Notes: generated by a model not told the origin, from the sequence alone. A stretch of DNA of 64,000 bases from Caballeronia sp. BR00000012568055 (GCF_029439455.1 NZ_JAQFVG010000237.1:1-64000), one strand, 5' to 3'. Shown: positions 1 to 8,698, numbered from the stretch's first letter. Numbers and translations are program-made.

Positions 1-556
1 TCCTTAGCAAAGCGGATCGCGCTCATGCTTCCAGCGTGCGCGCCTTGCGCGCCGCCGGGCGTTATTCGAGGGAACCCGGCAGAGTGCCGAGACAACGCCA
101 AAGCAAATCACATCGCGATAACGTTATTCGGCCCAACGTCGTTTTGCGCTTCAATTCCCGCAAACCTCAAAGTAACGGTAGGGCCGAATAGCGTTCAAGC
201 GATGACGCTTTAAAGTTCGTGATACTACGCATTCTCTGTGTTTCCCTGGCGAACCCCTACGGCGATGGCGCGTGAGCGCCGAACACGCCGCGCGGATGAG
301 CGCGTGCCGCTTGGTTAAGGAAATAGAGGTGCTTAAATGGCGCGTACCGAGCACTTGACAGGCCGGGCAGGCCTCCGTGGCGGCGGGCTATTGTCACCAA
401 GCGAAAACATTAATCCACTTGCCCTTTCAACGTGCAGTGTCTGGTTGAAAAAGCTGCTTTCTTTGGTGACTTTCTTTGCAGCAGCAAAGAAAGTTACCCC
501 CCGCCGGGGAGGCGGCTACTGCCTAAACAGCACAACAAGAAACAGCAGCAAGAAAA
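1..556. other. Gene-free stretch at left edge
   Basis: No convincing gene lies here. The open frames present are short, have no recognisable protein family and no good ribosome binding site. The stretch lies 3' of the ferredoxin-NADP reductase gene, which is transcribed leftwards into it. Its only clear structure is the hairpin repeat at 465-498. The frame running through that hairpin reads as a peptide with an AAAKK core; I recall such peptides being annotated in Burkholderia-group genomes as spurious hypothetical proteins made from this repeat. Confidence 0.6.
465..498. repeat. Hairpin repeat, Burkholderia-type interspersed element
   Basis: A perfect 10-base stem (470-479 with 484-493, CTTTCTTTGC and GCAAAGAAAG) closes on the loop AGCA. 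It extends to about 15 bases with one mismatch (GGTGA against TTACC). A C/G-rich tail with several consecutive C residues follows. From memory, this sequence type recurs between genes across Burkholderia, Paraburkholderia and Caballeronia. It is seen only once in this window, so the repeat status is recalled knowledge and not something shown here. It could also act as a terminator for genes entering from either side. Confidence 0.55.
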
Positions 557-1579
557 CTAAGCGCTCCGAACCTTCTCAGCCAACTTAGCATCATAACTAG
601 AATGCACATGCACCCGCTTCTTCTCAGGATAAGCATAAGCAAACGCCCGCCGCAAGGCCAGAGAAGCCTCATGAAACCCCGACAAAATCAGCTTCTGCTT
701 ATTAGGATAATTAGCAATATCCCCCACCGCAAAAATCCCTGGCCGCGATGATTCGTAATTCGAAGTATCCACTTCGATCCGCCCGCCACGCACATCAAGA
801 TTCCATTGTGCAATCGGCCCAAGGTCCGCAACCAGTCCATACAAAACGACAAGCTCATCCGCCACAAGATCCGTCGTGCCATCGACATGCTTAACGCGCA
901 CAGAACGCAGCACATCATCCGGTGCATCGAGCGAATCGATCATGCCGACCACGAAGTTCATTTCGCCCGCTTCCACCGCACGTTTCATCGCCGCAACGGA
1001 AGCTGCCGCCGCAGAAAACCCATTGCGCCGATGCACCAGCGTGAGCTTCTTCGCGACATCCTTCAAAGCAAGCGCCCAATCAAGAGCTGAATCGCCACCG
1101 CCCGCAACAAGCACTTCGCGGTCAGCAAAATCAGCAAGCCGCGCCACGCTGTAATGCACCGACTTGCCTTCGAGCGCGTCGGCTTGCGGAACCTGCAAGC
1201 GTTGCGGCACGAACGCGCCATTACCCGCTGCGATAAGAATAGCGGCGACATCGAACGTGGTGCCTTTTTCAGTGCACACCGTCCAGCGATGGTCCTCTCG
1301 CTGCTCGACAGACTGCACGCGCTCACCAAGCGAAATCGGCACATCGAACGGGCGAATCTGCTCCATCAGACGCTCGACCAGTTCGCGCGCCGTGCATGAG
1401 GTAATCGCGGGAATATCGTAAATGGGCTTGTCTGGATACAGTTCGATGCACTGCCCGCCTACGCGATCGAGTCCATCGACGATATGACAGGTTAAGCCGA
1501 TCACGCCCGCCTCGAATGCGGCGAACAGGCCGACCGGCCCAGCGCCTACGATCAATACATCGGTTTTTATCGCTTCCAT
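557..1579 (-). CDS. Ferredoxin/flavodoxin-NADP reductase, thioredoxin-reductase-like type
   Basis: A 340-residue FAD enzyme that passes electrons between NADP(H) and ferredoxin or flavodoxin in the cytoplasm. The N-terminal dinucleotide fold has GAGPVG at residues 12-17, a second NADPH-binding fold has GGGDSA near the middle, and the C-terminal FAD-contacting motif reads VGDI. The redox-active CxxC of thioredoxin reductase is absent, which places it in the YumC/type-2 FNR group. The start is the ATG that gives MEAIKTDV; the open frame continues 82 codons upstream but that extension is low-complexity, arginine-rich and overlaps the neighbouring cytochrome gene. It is the last gene of the leftward oxidase cluster, 74 bases behind a cytochrome gene, so it may be co-transcribed. 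Confidence 0.88.
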   Translation of the reverse strand: MEAIKTDVLIVGAGPVGLFAAFEAGVIGLTCHIVDGLDRVGGQCIELYPDKPIYDIPAITSCTARELVERLMEQIRPFDVPISLGERVQSVEQREDHRWTVCTEKGTTFDVAAILIAAGNGAFVPQRLQVPQADALEGKSVHYSVARLADFADREVLVAGGGDSALDWALALKDVAKKLTLVHRRNGFSAAAASVAAMKRAVEAGEMNFVVGMIDSLDAPDDVLRSVRVKHVDGTTDLVADELVVLYGLVADLGPIAQWNLDVRGGRIEVDTSNYESSRPGIFAVGDIANYPNKQKLILSGFHEASLALRRAFAYAYPEKKRVHVHSSYDAKLAEKVRSA

Positions 1580-1653
1580 TACGTGTATCCGGTTCGTACG
1601 ACATTTCGAACCACGATACAGAAAGCGAATCGATGAAGCAACGAAGCCCCTTT

Positions 1654-2460
1654 TTACTGTCCGTTCATTTGGCGCGCGTAGTAGGCGGCGGCTGCGTCGA
1701 TTTCCTCGGGCGTCATATTGCGCGCCACGTTGCGCATGACTTCGTTGATATCGTTGGTGCGCGTGCCATCGTGGAACGCAGTGAGTTGCGCCTTCGTGTA
1801 AGCGGCCGGCAAACCATCGAGCCACGGACTGCCCGCTTTATTGTCGATGCCACCATGACAAGCCGCACACGGCGCGATATTGCGCATTGGCGCGCCATGG
1901 GCGACGATCGGCGGCGCAAGCGATGCGCTCACCTTGCGCTGTGCAGGCGGACGCGGCAGGCTCGCGTAGTACGCGGCGAGATCGCGCATGTCCTGATCGC
2001 TGAGGTTGACGGCCATCGGCGACATGACCGCGTTGCTGCGCGCGCCGGTCTGAAAGTCGATCAGTTGCTTGTAGATCACGGACGCATATTGTCCCGCGAG
2101 ATTCGGCGAATTCGCATCGCTCATGCCGCGCTCGCCGTGGCACATCGTGCAGCGTAATGCGAGCGTTGCGCCGCGTCCGACCGAATTCGCGCTTGCTGAC
2201 GCGAGCAATTGCGGCGTGACCTGCACGCTCGACAATTTGACCTTTGGTCCGATAATCACTTCGTCACCCGAATACCACTCTCGCGGCACGCCCGCCGCGC
2301 TACAAATCGCGTTCCAAATGCCAGTGAACTGCGAGTCGCGCTGAGCGGAGGGCAGCCATACGAAGCCGATTAACGCGGAGATGACAGCAAGTGCAATCGT
2401 GCCGAACACGCTGATCGTGAACCAGCGATTGCGGAGACTGAAGAGACGTTCGTCGCTCAT
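1654..2460 (-). CDS. Membrane-anchored dihaem cytochrome c
   Basis: A 268-residue protein with one N-terminal membrane segment (about residues 13-36) and two cytochrome c domains. The haem attachment sites are CTMCH at 104-108 and CAACH at 198-202. Each domain ends with the aromatic-rich helix (AAYYA) usual in class I/c4-type domains. The start ATG overlaps the oxidase subunit I stop codon by ATGA, which shows tight coupling. It is probably the electron donor to, or a bound cytochrome subunit of, the adjacent B-type oxidase, with its haems in the periplasm. The longer frame upstream only repeats subunit I coding sequence in another frame. Confidence 0.85.
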   Translation of the reverse strand: MSDERLFSLRNRWFTISVFGTIALAVISALIGFVWLPSAQRDSQFTGIWNAICSAAGVPREWYSGDEVIIGPKVKLSSVQVTPQLLASASANSVGRGATLALRCTMCHGERGMSDANSPNLAGQYASVIYKQLIDFQTGARSNAVMSPMAVNLSDQDMRDLAAYYASLPRPPAQRKVSASLAPPIVAHGAPMRNIAPCAACHGGIDNKAGSPWLDGLPAAYTKAQLTAFHDGTRTNDINEVMRNVARNMTPEEIDAAAAYYARQMNGQ

Positions 2461-4082
2461 CGCTGCGCTCCGATTGGAACCGCGGGCACCGATGTATCGC
2501 CGCGCGAGACGAGTTGCGCGATCGGATAGCCGTAGTTGACGAGCGTGAGGCCAATCATCAATACGAGCCATAACGCAAACGTGTTGAGCGCCACCGGCAT
2601 GGTGTGCGGTTCATGCACTGCGCGGCTGAACGTGAACGCTTCCACTGCGACCTCCGGCGCGCGATGACCTTTAATCACCACGACGAAGAACAGTATCGCC
2701 GATACCACTAATATCAAGCCGCCGAACACACTGATGATGACGGAAATGGCCTGCTCCGCGAGCGCCGGATCGTTGTAATCGTAGAAGGCCATGCGGCGCG
2801 GCATGCCGAGTATGCCGACGAAGTGCCACGGAAATGTCAGCACGATCATGCCGATCAGCCACAGCCACAATTGCCAGCGCATCAGCTTCAAACTCTGCAA
2901 CGCGCGCCCGGTCAGATGCGGCCACAAATCATAGGCAATTGCAAAGTACATGATGACGATTGCGCCACCGAAGATCAGATGAAAATGCCCCGTGACCCAT
3001 TGCGTGTTATGCACGGTCGAATCGAGCTGATAACTCATATTGATCAGCCCGCCCGCGCCGCCGAAGCCAAGCATAACGAACGAAAATGCGAGCGCGAGCA
3101 TCATGGGATTGGACCAGGGCAGCGCCTTGATCCAGCCGAGCGCGCCCTTGCCGCCGCGCAGCCGCGCCGCGATTTCCACCGATGCGCAGATGGTGAACAC
3201 GGTCAGCAACGTCGGCACGGCAACGAGCGCGGTGAACACCGAGTGCATGAACTTGAAGCCGGAGCCGACTTGCGGGTCGGCGAACAAGTGGTGAATGCCG
3301 ATGGGCATCGACACAACGAGGAACAGGATGAAGGAGATGCGCGCCATGGCATCGCTATACAGGCGGCCGCCGATCGCGCGTGGAACGATCGTGTAATAGG
3401 CGATATACGCGGGCATCAGCCAGAAATAGACGACCGCGTGCAGTGTCCACGAGAAGAACACGCGTGCGAGTCCAGCATCGATAGTCGATTTGAAACCGAG
3501 CGCAACGGGCAAGATAAGAAACAGCACTTCGATGGCCGCGCCCACTGCGGTCCAGCCCCAAAGATACGCGCCTGCAACCGTAGCGTACATTGCAAGCGGC
3601 ACGGTCTTGCCGCGATTCTGACGCTTCCACGAAGCCAGGTTCACCGACATCAGCGCGACCCATACCCACGAGCCGACCACCACGAACACCACGCCGATGT
3701 AATACGCCGCATGACCGATCATCGGCGGATAAAAAGTGTAGAGCACGGAGGCGAGGCCCATTGCAACCGGCACGCTTGCTGTGACCGCGCCTATCGCGAC
3801 GAGCGCAAAACCGGCCCATGCCCAGCGCAAGCCAACGAGCGGCTTTTTCAAGGCCAATTCGCAGACGGCATAACCAAAGCCCATCGCGATCAAAGTAGGA
3901 AACGCGTAGCCCATTACGGTGCCATGCTCCGTCACCGATCGATAGTACAACTCCGGATTCTGCAACCACGGATGCAAAGGGCTACGCACCAGCATTTGCC
4001 ATGCGCCGAGCAACAGCGCGACACCGAAGGCAATGAACGCGAGCCAGAAATGCGCCAGTACGAGTCGCTTGCTAATGAACAC
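2457..4082 (-). CDS. B-type (ba3-like) cytochrome c oxidase subunit I
   Basis: A 541-residue haem-copper oxidase catalytic subunit with about 13 membrane helices. Ligands can be read directly: His53 in TEHGTVMGY for low-spin haem, His215 and Tyr219 (H-x3-Y, the CuB ligand and crosslinked tyrosine), His264-His265 for CuB, and His366/His368 in TGHFHL for the two haems. The YFWLMPAY context after the HxxxY motif and lack of the A-family glutamate motif point to the ba3/B family. It reduces O2 to water while pumping protons. It overlaps subunit II by 11 bases and the following cytochrome gene by 4, so all are one transcription unit. Confidence 0.93.
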   Translation of the reverse strand: MFISKRLVLAHFWLAFIAFGVALLLGAWQMLVRSPLHPWLQNPELYYRSVTEHGTVMGYAFPTLIAMGFGYAVCELALKKPLVGLRWAWAGFALVAIGAVTASVPVAMGLASVLYTFYPPMIGHAAYYIGVVFVVVGSWVWVALMSVNLASWKRQNRGKTVPLAMYATVAGAYLWGWTAVGAAIEVLFLILPVALGFKSTIDAGLARVFFSWTLHAVVYFWLMPAYIAYYTIVPRAIGGRLYSDAMARISFILFLVVSMPIGIHHLFADPQVGSGFKFMHSVFTALVAVPTLLTVFTICASVEIAARLRGGKGALGWIKALPWSNPMMLALAFSFVMLGFGGAGGLINMSYQLDSTVHNTQWVTGHFHLIFGGAIVIMYFAIAYDLWPHLTGRALQSLKLMRWQLWLWLIGMIVLTFPWHFVGILGMPRRMAFYDYNDPALAEQAISVIISVFGGLILVVSAILFFVVVIKGHRAPEVAVEAFTFSRAVHEPHTMPVALNTFALWLVLMIGLTLVNYGYPIAQLVSRGDTSVPAVPIGAQR

Positions 4083-4638
4083 AGGACAATCTCCGCGAAT
4101 TGGCTGGCAGTTGATCGGCCATCTGCATGAACTCGGCGCGATCGATCACCTTCACATGCGCCCACATGTTCTGATGCCCCGTGCCACAGTATTCGTGGCA
4201 CGGCATGGTGTGATCGCCCGGCGCGTTGAACGTCGTCTTGAAGGTGGATACGTAGCCTGGTTCGAGCATCGAATTGATGTTGGTATCGGTGATAAGAAAG
4301 CCGTGGATCACATCCGAACTCGTGGCGCGAAACGTGACTGGCACGCCTGCCGGGACCACCAGACATTGCGGCGTGAACGAGTACTGCTGCGCGACAATTC
4401 GTACGGTTACCGAACCATCTGGTTCCACCGCGCTGCCCAGATTACTTTCGACGAATTCGCCGGAAATATGCAGCGTTTCAGGGCGAACGGTTTCGACGCG
4501 CGAAGGCGGCATCATCGCCCAGTGCAGGCCGGTGTAGACCACCATCGCCACCAGCACGGTGACGATGATGAGCACGACCATCGCCCAACGTCGTTCGACG
4601 CGTTCAGCGACTTCATGCGAAGCAGGTTGAATGGCCAT
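4072..4638 (-). CDS. B-type cytochrome c oxidase subunit II (CuA)
   Basis: A 188-residue subunit with one N-terminal membrane helix (about 20-38) and a periplasmic cupredoxin domain. The CuA ligands are complete: His112, then Cys147, Glu149, Cys151, His155 and Met158 in the CHEYCGTGHQNM segment. A single helix, rather than the two of A-type subunit II, fits a ba3-type enzyme. It accepts electrons from cytochrome c and passes them to subunit I, whose gene overlaps its 3' end. The gene lies 6 bases after the small IIa-like gene. Confidence 0.93.
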   Translation of the reverse strand: MAIQPASHEVAERVERRWAMVVLIIVTVLVAMVVYTGLHWAMMPPSRVETVRPETLHISGEFVESNLGSAVEPDGSVTVRIVAQQYSFTPQCLVVPAGVPVTFRATSSDVIHGFLITDTNINSMLEPGYVSTFKTTFNAPGDHTMPCHEYCGTGHQNMWAHVKVIDRAEFMQMADQLPANSRRLSCVH

Positions 4639-4644
4639 AAACGC

Positions 4645-4803
4645 TCACTGAATCACGCCGCGAGGCAGGAACACGGTGAAATAGAACACGAACCAGATGC
4701 CGATCACGATGGCAGTCGCAATGCCCGCAAGCACGATCGCCCCGCCCGGCCCGCTGCGCACGATCTCGTCGAGCTTCGAGTCATCTTCGGTGTCTTCATT
4801 CAT
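4645..4803 (-). CDS. Small oxidase subunit, IIa-like single-helix protein
   Basis: A 52-residue protein with an acidic N-terminus (MNEDTEDD) and one hydrophobic segment, about residues 21-46. Position and architecture match subunit IIa of ba3 oxidases, a single helix that replaces the missing second helix of subunit II. The ATG at the right end of the feature is chosen because the longer frame runs back into the cytochrome gene without family resemblance. It sits 14 bases after the trihaem cytochrome gene and 6 bases before subunit II. The assignment rests on context and topology because sequence conservation in this subunit is weak. Confidence 0.75.
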   Translation of the reverse strand: MNEDTEDDSKLDEIVRSGPGGAIVLAGIATAIVIGIWFVFYFTVFLPRGVIQ

Positions 4804-4817
4804 GATGTATCCGATAC

Positions 4818-6086
4818 TCAATAAAGCGGCGCGGAACGCAACTCGTTGACTTCCTTCACCGTCACTGGCGCGCCATGATTGCCCCACGCGGTGCGGATAT
4901 ACGTGACCACCGCCGCCACTTCCACATCCGATAAAGACTGCGCAAACGGCGGCATGCCATAAGGTTTAGGATTCTTGAATGTTCCCGGTGGATAGCCACC
5001 ATTCAGCACCATGCGGATCGGATTCACCGCGCTGCTCATCACGATCGACTGATTGTTGGCGAGCGGCGGAAAATCGGGCGGCTTGCCCTGACCTTGCGTC
5101 GCGTGGCATTCGGCGCATTGGGCGTCGTAGATCTTCTTGCCGAGCGGCGATAAGCTGGTCTTCTGTTCGACCACCGCTTGCGAAGGCGGCGCGGACTTGT
5201 CACCGGAGCGCGCAGGCAAGGCTTTCAGGTAGACGGACATCGCGTGCACATCGTCTTCGCTCAGGTATTGCAGGCTGTCGTAGACCACCTCGGCCATCGG
5301 ACCATACACCGCGCCCTTATTCGATACCCCCGCGTGCAGCAAGCCGACGATTTCATCGATATTCCAGTCGCCAAGACCCGCTTCCTTGTTCGATGTGAGC
5401 GATGGCGCGTACCAGTTCTGAATCGGGATCAGCCCGCCCTCGAACGCTTTCGACGATACATTCCCGCCCAGCGCGTTGATCGCGGTATGGCACATCGAGC
5501 AATGTCCGAGTCCTTCGACGAGATACGCACCACGATTCCATTCCGCCGATTGTTTCGGGTCCGGCTGATACTCGCCTTCCCTGAAAAACAGCGAGCGCCA
5601 GCCGAGCAGCAATTGCCGCTTGTTGAAGGGAAAGCGCAATTCATGCGGACGATTAGGTTGATGCACGGCGGGCGTGGACATCAGAAACGCATAGATGGCG
5701 TCGGAATCGGCGCGAGATACTTTGGTGTACGACGTATATGGCATCGCCGGATAGAGCAGCGAACCGTCGCGCGACTTGCCGGTATGCATCATCGTGTAGA
5801 ACTCGTCGGCGCTCCAGCTACCGATGCCCGTGTCCTTGTCCGATGAAATATTCGGCGTGTAGAGCGTGCCGAACGGCGTTTCCATCGGACGGCCGCCGCC
5901 GAATGTTTTGCCCGCCGGCAGCGTATGACAAGCGATGCAATCGCCCGCGCGCGCAAGGTATTCACCACGCTTGATGACATCGCTCTGAGCTTGTGCTTGC
6001 GCCTGCGAGAAAGGCGAAAACGGCGCGATGCACGCCGCCATGAAGACCGCGACGGTCAGCGCTTTGAGTGAGTGAAAGCGGCGCAC
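4818..6086 (-). CDS. Trihaem cytochrome c, dehydrogenase-subunit type
   Basis: A 422-residue exported protein with three haem attachment sites: CIACH at 50-54, CSMCH near 198 and CAECH near 326. The layout and the GRPMETPFGTLYTPNIS-like region resemble the cytochrome subunit of membrane alcohol, aldehyde or gluconate dehydrogenases. No dehydrogenase subunit is encoded nearby, so here it more likely feeds the ba3-type oxidase. A GTG start is preferred: GAGGA lies about 9 bases upstream and a typical signal peptide (KALTVAVFMAACIAP) follows. An ATG 36 bases further upstream is possible but overlaps the previous gene. Confidence 0.82.
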   Translation of the reverse strand: MRRFHSLKALTVAVFMAACIAPFSPFSQAQAQAQSDVIKRGEYLARAGDCIACHTLPAGKTFGGGRPMETPFGTLYTPNISSDKDTGIGSWSADEFYTMMHTGKSRDGSLLYPAMPYTSYTKVSRADSDAIYAFLMSTPAVHQPNRPHELRFPFNKRQLLLGWRSLFFREGEYQPDPKQSAEWNRGAYLVEGLGHCSMCHTAINALGGNVSSKAFEGGLIPIQNWYAPSLTSNKEAGLGDWNIDEIVGLLHAGVSNKGAVYGPMAEVVYDSLQYLSEDDVHAMSVYLKALPARSGDKSAPPSQAVVEQKTSLSPLGKKIYDAQCAECHATQGQGKPPDFPPLANNQSIVMSSAVNPIRMVLNGGYPPGTFKNPKPYGMPPFAQSLSDVEVAAVVTYIRTAWGNHGAPVTVKEVNELRSAPLY

Positions 6087-6100
6087 GTGTCGGGTCCTCG

Positions 6101-6832
6101 TCAAGGTTGGACGCTGCCGCATGCAAGCGGCATTTTCAGCGAGCCGGCGGGAATCGGATTGGCATCCGTCGGCGCGGGAACCGAAGCCAGATACGCGGCA
6201 ATCGCAGTGATATCGCGGTCGGACAAGAGCCGCGACACATGCGCCATGCAGTCCGGCGCAATGGTCGTGCGCGTGCCGTATCGCCATGCGCCCAACTGCG
6301 CGCTGATGTAGTCGGAATGCAAGCCAAGCAAGCCGGGAATCGCCGGTTCCATGCCGGTCATCAGCGGGCCGTGACAGCTTACGCATGCAGGAATCTTGCG
6401 CGCGGCATCGCCTTTTGTGACGAGCGATTTGCCGAGATCGAGCGTTTTCGTATCGACGGTGACGGCGGACGGCGGCGGGAACGGCGGACGCTCGCCCGCG
6501 AAATAATCGGCAATCTGCTTCAGATACGCGTCGGGAAGATACGCCAGCAGATAGTTCATCGGCGGATACTTGCGCCGCCCGTCGCGAAACGCCAATAGTT
6601 GGTTGTACAGATAACCTGCAGGCTTGCCTGACAGACGCGGGAAGTAGTCGCTATCGGTGCCTTCGCCATGCGCGCCGTGACACGCCGCACAGCCGAGCAC
6701 GCGCGCCTGCATGGTATCGGGCGCGCGTTCGAGCGGTGCATCGGCCGCATTCACGTCGATGCAGAAAAACGCGCTGAAAAACGCGAATAGCGCGGACAGA
6801 ACCCAGGCGCTGCGCTTGACCACGTTTCTCAC
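6101..6832 (-). CDS. Exported dihaem cytochrome c, c4-like
   Basis: Two class I cytochrome c domains with haem sites CAACH and CVSCH, each followed by the usual methionine and aromatic helix, typical of c4-type electron carriers. With the GTG at the right end of the feature the protein is 243 residues and starts with a signal sequence (RSAWVLSALFAFFSAFF, cleavage after VNA). A run of G lies close upstream of that GTG. The open frame extends to 7084 with ATG codons, but that part is polar, low in family resemblance and looks like leader sequence, so the start remains uncertain. It is the first gene of the leftward oxidase cluster. Confidence 0.75.
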   Translation of the reverse strand: MRNVVKRSAWVLSALFAFFSAFFCIDVNAADAPLERAPDTMQARVLGCAACHGAHGEGTDSDYFPRLSGKPAGYLYNQLLAFRDGRRKYPPMNYLLAYLPDAYLKQIADYFAGERPPFPPPSAVTVDTKTLDLGKSLVTKGDAARKIPACVSCHGPLMTGMEPAIPGLLGLHSDYISAQLGAWRYGTRTTIAPDCMAHVSRLLSDRDITAIAAYLASVPAPTDANPIPAGSLKMPLACGSVQP

Positions 6833-7091
6833 GTCACCCCCGTTGTCATTGCCGTGTTCGATGTCGCGCGCATCGTTGTGGGCGATGCGCACGCTGCTTT
6901 CACTTGCCGACGGGTCTTTTGGCTCTTCCGATGTTAGGAGAGCGACACCGTTTTCTCCAGTACTCAGATTGTCCCAATGAAGGCGTTCGCTGCGTGCGAC
7001 GAAGCTGTGCGTTTTTTGCGTTCGATCAAACAAACGCATTATTTTGAGATAAGCAACGATCGCTTCGCGGGCGAATGAATGCATCGCAGAA

Positions 7092-7131
7092 GCGCTTTTC
7101 TCGTCTAGCGATATCTTTTTGAGAAAAGCGC
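7092..7131. repeat. Perfect 11-base inverted repeat, 18-base spacer
   Basis: GCGCTTTTCTC (7092-7102) is matched by GAGAAAAGCGC (7121-7131). It lies just past the 3' end of norR and upstream of the leftward cytochrome cluster, inside the 333-base gap 6833-7165. No run of T follows on the minus strand after the distal arm, so a standard terminator is doubtful. It may be an operator for the cytochrome operon or a loose transcription stop for norR. The rest of the gap holds the upstream open frame of the cytochrome gene and one possible FNR-like box near 7016-7029. Confidence 0.5.
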
Positions 7132-7165
7132 GTCAAGCGGCGTGTGTGAAACTGTCGATGTGCGC

Positions 7166-8698
7166 TTACTTCAGACCGAGCCGTCTGGCCAGACGATTCA
7201 GATTGGCGCGATCGATGCCCAACTCGCGCGCCACCGATGCCCAGTTCTGCTCATGACGCGCAAGTGCGTCCTGAATGAGCGAGCGTTCGTACGCGGTCAC
7301 GGCCTCGCGGAAATCCGTGCCCGGCGCGATCGATGGCGGCGCTTGCTCGGCGGATTTGAGGTTTGCGCCAAGCGCAAGATCGGCGGCGGTCAATGTGAGA
7401 ATGCGCGGCCGTTCGCGCAGCGCGGCGAGCGCTTTCAACGCGCTTCGTCCGATCAGATGTTCGAGCTCGCGCACATTTCCCGGCCAGCGATACGCGAGCA
7501 GCGCGGCTTGCGCATCGGCGGAAAGACGCAGACTCAGCAAACCGAGGCGCGAGCGATTTTCCTCGAGAAAGAAGCCCGCGAGCAGCAGCACGTCACGCCC
7601 ACGCTCACGCAGCGGCGGCACCACCAGCGGATAAACCGACAGCCGATGATAAAAGTCCGCGCGAAACCGCCCCGCGCGCACCTCCTCGGCGAGATCGCGA
7701 TTGGTCGCGGCGATCAGACGCACATCGACGCGATGTTCGCTGTCCGAGCCGATGCGCTGCAACTGTCCGTTCTGCAACACGCGCAGCAGCTTGGCCTGCA
7801 CGGCGAGCGGCAGTTCGCCGACTTCATCGAGAAACAGCGTGCCGCCATCGGCCAGTTCGAACTTTCCACGCCGATCCGACGACGCGCCCGAAAACGCGCC
7901 GCGCACATGCCCGAACAACTCGCTTTCGACCAGCGTATCCGGTAACGCCGCGCAATTCAGGCTGACCATCGGCCGATCCGCGCGCGACGACAGCGCGTGA
8001 ATCTCGCTCGCCACCAGTTCCTTGCCAACGCCCGTTTCGCCGGTGATGAGCACGGTCAGATCGCTGGACGCGACGATGGCGATCTCTTCCATCAGACGCT
8101 TGTGCCGTTCGCTGCTGCCGATAATCTCGCGCGCGCTGCTCACTTGCCGATAAAGCTCCGCGCGCTGCCGCTCCGCTTCGCCGGTGCGCGCCAAGGTATC
8201 GATACGTTCGGCCACGCTGACGGTCGCCGCCGTCAGGCTGAGAAACGCCTGAAGCGACGCGGTATCGATATCGTCGAACTGGGCGGGATCGAGCGCATCC
8301 AGCGTCAAAAGCCCCCACGGACGATCCTGAATGACGAGCGGGCAGCCAAGGCAATCGTGTACTTCGAGCTTGGCGGCCACGCCTTTGACGAGACCATCGT
8401 AGGGATCGGGCAGGTCGGAATGCGCGGGAAAACGCGTCGGCTCGGCGCGCTCCAGAATGCGCGCGAACCGCGGATGCTCGGCCACGCGAAAGCGCCGCCC
8501 GAGCGTATCGCCCGATAAACCGTCGATGGCGAGCGGCACCAGCGTGTCACCGTCCAGACGCAGGAGCGCGGCAGCATCGCCGGGAAAGAGCGCGCGCAGG
8601 GTGCGCAAAAGACGCCGATAGCGCTCCGTCTCCGGCATGTCGCGCGACAGGTCTTCGATCAGCGGAACCAGCGCGTCAAGCAGCACGCGCGAGGTCAT
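7166..8698 (-). CDS. norR: Nitric-oxide-responsive sigma-54 activator NorR
   Basis: A 510-residue regulator with three parts. The N-terminal GAF domain (about 1-170) carries the region that in NorR binds non-haem iron and senses NO. The central AAA+ domain has Walker A GETGVGKE and the sigma-54 contact loop as GAFSGA. A C-terminal Fis-type helix-turn-helix ends in LNRLARRLGLK. The N-terminus lines up with E. coli NorR when translation starts at MTSRVLL; an ATG 51 bases upstream is the alternative. It is divergent from the flavohaemoglobin gene, the classical NorR target, with a sigma-54-like site between them. Confidence 0.88.
   Translation of the reverse strand: MTSRVLLDALVPLIEDLSRDMPETERYRRLLRTLRALFPGDAAALLRLDGDTLVPLAIDGLSGDTLGRRFRVAEHPRFARILERAEPTRFPAHSDLPDPYDGLVKGVAAKLEVHDCLGCPLVIQDRPWGLLTLDALDPAQFDDIDTASLQAFLSLTAATVSVAERIDTLARTGEAERQRAELYRQVSSAREIIGSSERHKRLMEEIAIVASSDLTVLITGETGVGKELVASEIHALSSRADRPMVSLNCAALPDTLVESELFGHVRGAFSGASSDRRGKFELADGGTLFLDEVGELPLAVQAKLLRVLQNGQLQRIGSDSEHRVDVRLIAATNRDLAEEVRAGRFRADFYHRLSVYPLVVPPLRERGRDVLLLAGFFLEENRSRLGLLSLRLSADAQAALLAYRWPGNVRELEHLIGRSALKALAALRERPRILTLTAADLALGANLKSAEQAPPSIAPGTDFREAVTAYERSLIQDALARHEQNWASVARELGIDRANLNRLARRLGLK

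Noticed and set aside
1580-1825. 82-codon N-terminal extension of the ferredoxin-NADP reductase frame
   Set aside because: Arginine-rich, no family resemblance, and it overlaps the cytochrome coding region; the family start lies at the MEAIKTDV Met.
2823-4130. 435-codon plus-strand ORF opposite oxidase subunit I
   Set aside because: Histidine/arginine/glutamine-rich translation with no domain; it mirrors a well-supported gene on the other strand.
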